In this document: one piece after another, positions 60,901-64,000 of the stretch | How positions within the stretch are numbered: the stretch's first letter is position 1 | How the letters are laid out: each line of letters opens with the position of its first letter | DNA from: Pagrus major | Taxonomy: Eukaryota; Chordata; Actinopteri; Spariformes; Sparidae | NCBI RefSeq assembly: GCF_040436345.1 | Contig: NC_133235.1 | Span: 20,856,660-20,920,659, forward strand | Reading direction: 5' to 3' | DNA length: 64,000 bases | The notes under the pieces: model-generated | Database searches by the model: none | Told to the model about the DNA's origin: nothing | Seen by the model: only the letters and a program-made list of their open reading frames with translations | Made by a program: the position numbers and the translations under genes

Positions 60901-63886
60901 CCCTGAATCTAGAAGGTTCATCATGAAATGTTGGTTAAAGCCTGTAAGGCCCTTTCAGGACATGTTGACTGCAATACTCCACCTGCTAGTGTGATAACTA
61001 CAACATACAATCAAAACAAAATAAATCAGCTATAAAACATAAAGACTTAAAATAAAACACCATATCATTAGTGTTATTTTACGTTACACTGTCACATATG
61101 CGTCCATGCCATCAGGTTTTACACACACACAGTGAACAGAAAGACATCTGGAGTCTCTGTACTTTAGGAAAAGTACTGACACTCGTGGTGCTACTTCTAG
61201 GAACACTGCATACACTGGAAGTGAGCTGATACTTTTAAATTAGAAACATACACTGGACTCAAACAGATATATAGAATTTTAGAGGTTGTGTGGCCCCACC
61301 TAGTGTTCATTAAAGCACATAACAACCTTGAGAAAAGAGCAAACCACAGTCCATTAGTGTCGACGTTTACATACACAAAATATTCCAGTTTTTTCCCTAA
61401 TTACAAAAAAGACAATGTTCCTACTAAGCCGTTTACATGGATAATGAAAATTAATATCCCTCTAATAGTCCTGTTACAAGCAGCCATGCATATTACAGTT
61501 AACAAACACAGCCTCTGTCTTTTCATTCCCGCAAACACATTTTAGAAAACGACATTGCAATATCTGTGCATATCCAAAAACCTGTTGATATCAAAGTCTT
61601 TCATAATGTGTAAAAGTAGGTGTGTCCCTCCATTTGATCAGATCTCTATCTGAGCCCTGAAAGCTTTTGACTTGGCAAGCATAGTTGAAACAGGCATGAG
61701 GTTGTGTTTTGCAAGCTACGGTAAATACCCACAAAGGATTGGTCTTAAAACCTGGATAAAATGCTGTTTATATGACCCATATAAAATTCTGATAATTGTC
61801 ATATTTGGAATAATCGTGGATAATCAGTTTGCATGTAAACATAGTTATTGTACCTGTCTAATGCACCTGATTCACGCACTAATGCAGTTCACGAGAAGTA
61901 CATTAATGGTTGTAAGTACTCACATTTGTAGATTTAAGAGGCAAGTCTTCCGGTTTTTCATCAAAGGACTCTGACTCGCAGTCAGAGATTTGTTGCCCAC
62001 TGTCCTTTTCAACATCTTCCTCGGACTCATCCACATCACTGTCTGTGTCAATAACAAGAAGATCATCTAAAAGAAAGAGAGGGGAAAAAACAACACACAT
62101 TTACACACACACATTTTTCACAAAATAATCTAATTCAAGGTCTGTTTACAAGGTTTTTCTGGAGCAGTGACTGGAGGATGCTCAGATCTTATCAAGTGAC
62201 TAAAACCTCTTACCTAGGTCACAGGATGACAACTGAGTCAACGCCATGACAACTGAGAAAACTCTGGAAAAAAACTAGCAAGTGGACCTTGAGTTAAAGG
62301 AAAGGTTTGACATTTTGGAAAATACGCGTATTCACTGTCTTGCCACAGGTCAGATGGCAGCTTAGCTTAGTTTAGCTTCGCACAAAGACTGGAAACAAGG
62401 AAAACAGCAAAGCTGGCTCTGTCCAGTGGTCAAGGAGTTAACCTATTAGCCTACTTAAAACCCCGTAATTAACAAAGGTCAGCTCTTGAAAAGCTGAACT
62501 GTCTATTAAGAGCAATGTCATATTTCCCAGCTCTGACTCAGCGGCTCACAACATTCATTCACCTTTATCAGTTCTGAGCATGCGCAGCGCTCTTGTGTAA
62601 GACTGGATGGGAGCTGTGGGTCTCGACGGTCTCCGAGGACGTTGTTGCTGCTGAACCACACCTCTGGACAGATGTTGCTCCTGGGTCTCGTTATCAGACT
62701 GTTCACTGCCGCTGGAGCTCCACGCAATGTTCACCAAGTCCTCTCTACTGTCTACATTAAGAGAAGAAAATGGCGGTGGGTGTCAAAATGAAGTAAATTT
62801 ATTTTATTAAAATACAACTAAGTTAAAAAAAATACAAAAACACACCACATACAAACAGATATTCTTACATTTAAGCCATTCAGCAGCCTCAACATGGGTT
62901 GAATTTTATCAGGCCAGATGTTAAATAGCGTCAGACAGGAGCTCGCAATTAAAATGAAGTAATTATTTGGTCAATTTACATTTATCATTCAAATAACTTC
63001 GCTATTACTTGATCTGTTCTTTTAACTCCTAGAACATGGATAAAGTCAGTGGTTAAAACAGTTTTCTAGTGGAAGAAACATCCAACATATTTTTTTATAT
63101 TATTAATGGTTAACCAATAATGGACTGTTAAACAGGCACGGTGTGGTTTAAAAATATAGCTCAAAAATATTTATCTCTTCCATAACTGAATAAACAAGCT
63201 GCTCTCAGGGGAAAATAAGGTCCCCAGAACACTGTTTAAAGCTAGTACGGTGGCAGGGTCCGCCACATATAAACAAAGTAAAACAGCATGAAAGTGTGTT
63301 GTCCTTTGAGGTCAGTTTGTTTATTTAGTTAATTAAAAAAAAAAACCATCTGATTGAAGAATAGCAAAACAACTTTACTATTTTGTGATCATCTGTGGGC
63401 CATTTTTATTAAAACAAACATTAGGTTTGATGTAATATAAATAAAAATGTAGATGTAGATCTTAAATGGGGATAGTGAGAAAGTCTACAATATGATTGCA
63501 GCTGTGATAAAACATCAATATATTGCACAGGCACTTAAATTACAAATTACCTAAAGCAGGTGACTGTGCCAACTTCCTGATGGCTGACAGTTTCCTTCCA
63601 GATGACTTCAGGTTCTGCAACAAAAACAACAAAAGCATCAACAATGTTAAAAACAAACAAACAAACATAGAGTTGTGGTTTGGGGTTAAGTTGTGAGTAT
63701 TATATCAATCATGTCTTTATCTACCTTCATCACTGGACTGTCCAGAAAACTGTCCCCACACTTCTTCCAGCTCTTGGCAGAAGACGCAGATGAAAGTGAG
63801 GCTGGCTCTCTGCCCACTTTTTGGACACCATTTTCCACATCATCCGGAAAGAAAACACACTTTATGTCCTTGTAGTGTCTTTTACG
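30184..63886 (-). CDS. spidr: Scaffold protein involved in DNA repair (SPIDR), 5' end missing
   Basis: Nineteen minus-strand exons join in frame to 928 residues; the human protein is 915. SPIDR is a nuclear scaffold in homologous recombination that links BLM helicase and RAD51 and works with FIGNL1. Recognised from human blocks: WSSSGS (exon at 62.7 kb), TPQK/TPED/SAKKKRK (58.4 kb), GGLAERLNRLQSR and FWRHQ (57.4 kb), LEVQEECSMQLALCE (54.8 kb), VVVQRVYSIP (48.3 kb), LVQDSYGMF (40.9 kb), FSLIDSLWPP (37.7 kb) and VLGKEIGP with IGLEEISL at the C terminus. Four cysteines (C818, C821, C838, C841 counted from the first visible residue) suggest a zinc ribbon. The N-terminal third is acidic and low-complexity. 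The first exon (about 10-15 codons by comparison with human) is probably beyond 64000. The gene spans over 33 kb, with introns up to 7.2 kb. Confidence 0.92.
30803..30859 (-). CDS. spidr: spidr exon 19
   Basis: 57 bases, LQQKTIMSILNTAALEGTE, matching human LLQRSISSLLRFAAGEDG. Confidence 0.88.
31640..32096. mobile_element. MITE, family C copy 1
   Basis: Contains AGCCTGGCTCCGTCC, GTTTCCAGTCATTTTGCGAAG, GAGATTGGTATCAATCTTCTC and ends AACTATTCCTTTAAA, a pattern common in teleosts. Other copies lie at 39700-39996 and, reversed, at 62285-62480. In spidr intron 19-18. Confidence 0.65.
32211..32322 (-). CDS. spidr: spidr exon 18 (zinc knuckle 2)
   Basis: 112 bases, ENFLCVSCKSVVDEPKTRIQ to NCTLKVK. 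Holds the second Cys pair (CVSC) and aligns with human RHLQVFLDCRSRPQCRVKVK. Confidence 0.92.
32398..32491 (-). CDS. spidr: spidr exon 17 (zinc knuckle 1)
   Basis: 94 bases, AIVGVDENTAYSWPACNHCG to MLSER. Holds the first Cys pair (CNHC), matching human CDMC. Confidence 0.92.
33659..33680. repeat. G22 homopolymer
   Basis: Twenty-two G in a row on plus (C in the spidr transcript), starting six bases into the intron after exon 16. Confidence 0.9.
33687..33875 (-). CDS. spidr: spidr exon 16
   Basis: 189 bases, VILCVEQSVVEVCSVDPEGN to ITPNSLCSLT. Its donor GTCAGT is followed at once by a run of 22 C in the transcript. Confidence 0.9.
33979..34799. mobile_element. MITE with GCAGTGGTGG ends
   Basis: Starts GCAGTGGTGG and ends CCACCACTGC, with AGTACTCAGATC facing GACCTGAGTACTTTTAC just inside. 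The interior shows no transposase. CAGTGGTGG ends are hAT-like, but no 8-bp target duplication is visible. Confidence 0.65.
34800..34965. repeat. AAGTACTT-type repeat fragment
   Basis: AAAGTAGAAGTACAAAGTA and ACTCAAGTAGAGTACAAGTA resemble the family at 24490 in reverse orientation. Confidence 0.45.
35059..35257 (-). CDS. spidr: spidr exon 15
   Basis: 199 bases, SSDVGQGEVCLVLTDPSLQE to RDAIKEH. CRMLFRDAIKEHG aligns with human HSLFFKDALRDQG. The donor GTAGAG is unusual. Confidence 0.9.
35781..35843 (-). CDS. spidr: spidr exon 14
   Basis: 63 bases (21 codons), SELKSCRCSFIATVIYKRI plus LQ. Acceptor TATTAG; donor GTAAGT. Confidence 0.88.
35951..36091 (-). CDS. spidr: spidr exon 13
   Basis: 141 bases (47 codons), ESRSAGPAPSFCYLLSGQEN to PTTQTLRDILQ, matching human PALCYILTAHPN and TRCLRDILQ. 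Confidence 0.92.
36527..36800. repeat. AAAGGTGCCCTGTGGA repeat
   Basis: Begins CTTAAAGGTGCCCTGTGGAT and TTTTCTTGTAAA and ends near AGAGGCCTTTAAAG, a familiar teleost dispersed repeat with a TTAA-like edge. In spidr intron 12-13. Confidence 0.5.
37635..37722 (-). CDS. spidr: spidr exon 12
   Basis: 88 bases, RTRLFSLIDSLWPPVMPV then KDHGNAPCMSS, between CTCTCAG and GTAAGT. No long ORF covers it; it was found by similarity to human FSLIDTLWPPAIPLK. Confidence 0.9.
39119..39436. mobile_element. MITE, family A copy 2
   Basis: Left edge TTAAAAGTGGAATATGTAAG and right edge CTTACATAGTGCACTTGTAA, with GTTAGCAGCAGTCAGC inside. Same order as 2911-3223. Confidence 0.7.
39700..39996. mobile_element. MITE, family C copy 2
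   Basis: Has GGACAGAGCCAGGCCAGCTG, TGTATCAATCTTCTCAGC, AAATAAGCGTATAACTGTC and ends AACTATTCCTTTGAA. Confidence 0.65.
40829..40987 (-). CDS. spidr: spidr exon 11
   Basis: 159 bases, LCVLVQDSYGMFSVVQLHLL to VVQRVTRE plus two bases. Separated from exon 10 by the largest intron (7.2 kb). Confidence 0.92.
41575..41795. repeat. GCTAAC-rich repeat fragment (family A related)
   Basis: GCAGCATATCACCAGAGTAA, GCTAACTG and CAGCTAGCCATGCAGCTAGC match the piece at 54115-54300 and recall family A interiors in reverse. Confidence 0.5.
41947..42228 (-). pseudogene. Orphan receptor-tail-like exon (uncertain)
   Basis: An open frame without an ATG reads GWSTQETVDSSVLMTLIAS, ISVLHIYRCIRKVTKESKAR and later NTPTPSITSSNDTVSV, KKGDVPYRNLKSQ, stop at 41947. 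It looks like a single membrane-spanning segment followed by a basic stop-transfer (RCIRK) and a tail with an ITIM-like VPYRNL, as in the last exon of an immunoglobulin-family receptor. Upstream in-frame stops and an AG at about 42231 would fit an exon start, but no ectodomain is nearby. I cannot name the family. It could be a relic or chance. Confidence 0.3.
44080..44530. mobile_element. Foldback element with 100-bp arms
   Basis: The arms at about 44222-44327 and 44420-44518 are imperfect inverted repeats: GGCTCCAGAGGAAGCCACAT faces ATGTGGCTTCCTCTGGAGC, and GTGGGTAATGTAGGCGCCA faces GGCGCCTACATTACCCAC. No ORF of its own. Confidence 0.75.
46570..46790. repeat. CTTTCACACAT dispersed repeat
   Basis: AAGCCTCTTTCACACATAG, GCTGTTTCACACATGCC and AAAACTCAACAGAAGAAGAAG recall a common teleost repeat. 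Edges are approximate. Confidence 0.4.
48162..48406 (-). CDS. spidr: spidr exon 10
   Basis: 245 bases, VAAFDALCSFGGSGGLTRHC to PAEKGKT plus two bases of Arg. Contains VEVVVQRVYSIPVPD (human VRVVVQRVYSLPSRD). Confidence 0.93.
48695..48955. repeat. AGACAGGAGCTAAAACGGAG repeat
   Basis: CCAATCAGAGAATACTGGG, AAAACGGAGCGTTTCAGACA, TGAACCTGAAAATGAGCAT and ATAATATGTCTACTTTGAG follow the order of a familiar teleost repeat. In spidr intron 9-10. Confidence 0.55.
49867..50071 (-). CDS. spidr: spidr exon 9
   Basis: 205 bases, QSLSIEGFSCDIILNTHFSQ to RTTEENDAKQ, matching human VILNTYFCEKV. Confidence 0.92.
53450..53487 (+). promoter_or_regulatory. Candidate enhancer core: TEAD palindrome plus CRE
   Basis: GGAATGTGAAGCATTCC (53450-53466) contains two opposed GGAATG TEAD-type half sites, and a full CRE TGACGTCA lies 14 bases further (53480-53487), inside a GC-richer part of a spidr intron. 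Confidence 0.4.
54115..54300. repeat. GCTAAC-rich repeat fragment (family A related)
   Basis: GCAGCATATCACCAGAGTAA is shared exactly with about 41610. Contains AGCCGTGCAGCTAGCAGCCC. Confidence 0.5.
54659..54878 (-). CDS. spidr: spidr exon 8
   Basis: 220 bases, DRPGVLVLEVLEVQEECSMQ to RDIIHIYPPW. It matches human VLTVKILELHEECAMQVAMCE and DTVRIFPPWQ. A long GT tract lies 35 bases upstream of its acceptor. Confidence 0.93.
54913..54956. repeat. (GT)n microsatellite
   Basis: About 22 GT units with one AT break, upstream of the spidr exon 8 acceptor. Confidence 0.9.
57405..57505 (-). CDS. spidr: spidr exon 7
   Basis: 101 bases, GGLAERLNRLQSRQRSAVSF then WRHQSISDASTAT, one of the best conserved blocks. 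The exon before it ends AG, so the split codon is Ser. Confidence 0.93.
57911..58235. mobile_element. CAACTAA-type MITE
   Basis: Starts AAGCTGCAACAATTAATTG and ends ATTAGTTGCAGCCCT, inverted repeats at both ends. The interior has ATCGATTAATCAACTTG facing AGATTAATCGACTATTC, and TTTCCAGCTTCATAAATG. Best-kept copy of this family in the window. Confidence 0.75.
58342..58577 (-). CDS. spidr: spidr exon 6
   Basis: 236 bases, MTELEISGYASDGESIGHTM to SAKKKRKFQ. It carries minimal CDK sites (TPQK, TPED) and a basic KKKRK that could serve as a nuclear signal. The donor is GTTTGA, weaker than the others. Confidence 0.85.
60375..60675. repeat. CAACTAA-type MITE remnant
   Basis: TTTTCATTTTCGATTGATC, TTAAGAAGCTGGAACCATC and GTCAATCGATTCATACAC follow the same order as the copy at 57911-58235; the right end is eroded. 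Confidence 0.55.
61924..62066 (-). CDS. spidr: spidr exon 5 (acidic)
   Basis: 143 bases, DLLVIDTDSDVDESEEDVEK to EDLPLKSTN. The hydrophobic LLVI followed by acidic and serine residues looks like a SUMO-interacting motif. Confidence 0.82.
62285..62480. repeat. MITE family C, copy 3 (reverse)
   Basis: GTTAAAGGAAAGGTTTGACA, TTAGCTTAGTTTAGCTTCGC and AGCTGGCTCTGTCCAGTGG are the reverse of the family C order. Confidence 0.65.
62563..62751 (-). CDS. spidr: spidr exon 4
   Basis: 189 bases, SREDLVNIAWSSSGSEQSDN to ALRMLRTDK. Acceptor AATGTAG at 62752-62753 keeps the frame; the alternative CAG four bases further in does not. It contains a QQQQRPRRPSRP low-complexity segment. Confidence 0.8.
63180..63330. 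repeat. MITE family B, copy 3
   Basis: AAACAAGCTGCTCTCAGGGG, GGTGGCAGGGTCCGCCACAT and GTTGTCCTTTGAGGTCAG. Close to the copy at 27725-27885. Confidence 0.7.
63551..63614 (-). CDS. spidr: spidr exon 3
   Basis: 64 bases, NLKSSGRKLSAIRKLAQSPA plus L, between GTTGCAG and GTAATT. It has no obvious human counterpart, and was chosen because it joins its neighbours in frame. Confidence 0.7.
63725..63886 (-). CDS. spidr: spidr exon 2
   Basis: 162 bases, RKRHYKDIKCVFFPDDVENG to SFLDSPVMK, between GTGCAG and GTAGAT. RKRHY aligns with human KRKRSW. The frame is also open upstream to an ATG at about 63925, but a pyrimidine-rich tract before CAG favours an acceptor. Confidence 0.75.
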
Positions 63887-64000
63887 CTGCACAACATGAA
63901 CAAAGGGACAAACGGTGGGGGCCATGTCAAACACGTTTTACATCACTTAATGAAACAACTGGTTCGACAGCTCATTCAGCCCTGCTTCTCGTTGAGTCTC

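Noticed and set aside
63887-63934. In-frame upstream extension of spidr exon 2, with an ATG (MAPTVCPFVHVVQ)
   Set aside because: The pyrimidine-rich tract plus CAG at 63887-63888 looks like a normal acceptor, and comparison with human predicts a separate short first exon. Not fully excluded.

Overview
The window is nuclear DNA from a ray-finned fish, probably a spiny-rayed (percomorph) teleost. Four conserved vertebrate genes with GT-AG introns can be read exon by exon. Between them lie the short foldback (MITE-like) repeats typical of teleosts, many with TTAA ends. Nothing in it is prokaryotic, and I found no rRNA, tRNA, viral gene or CRISPR array.

Layout, left to right: (1) 1-7020, no gene, repeats and unassigned sequence. 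(2) ube2v2 (minus, coding 12308 to 7262, 4 exons, 145 aa), the catalytically dead E2 partner of Ubc13. (3) 12.4-14.9 kb, an intergenic gap with two interspersed repeats and a 380-bp TA tract. (4) mcm4 (minus, 22591 to 15343, 16 coding exons, 859 aa, plus a probable noncoding first exon near 23.9 kb with E2F and CCAAT sites). (5) 24.06-28.15 kb, a repeat-rich gap with a 951-bp inverted-repeat transposon and a consensus-matching CTCF motif. (6) cebpd (plus, 28482-29366, intronless, 294 aa). (7) spidr (minus, 63886 to 30184, 19 exons visible, 928 residues; the first exon probably lies beyond 64000). Its 3' end faces the cebpd 3' end tail to tail, about 140 bp apart.

In each of the three spliced genes the exon lengths keep the reading frame through every junction, which is the main support for the models.

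Three of the four genes act in chromosome maintenance: MCM4 is a replicative helicase subunit, SPIDR a homologous-recombination scaffold, and UBE2V2 makes K63-linked ubiquitin chains for damage tolerance. CEBPD is a stress and inflammation transcription factor. Order and orientation match the human 8q11 block SPIDR-CEBPD-PRKDC-MCM4-UBE2V2, except that PRKDC is absent from the 4.4-kb mcm4-cebpd gap.

I did not find a clearly new biological system. The most unusual items are the inverted-repeat transposon with a remnant DNA-binding ORF, the missing PRKDC, an orphan membrane-receptor-like exon inside a spidr intron, an E-box fused to a CRE upstream of cebpd, and a 22-base C run next to a spidr splice donor.
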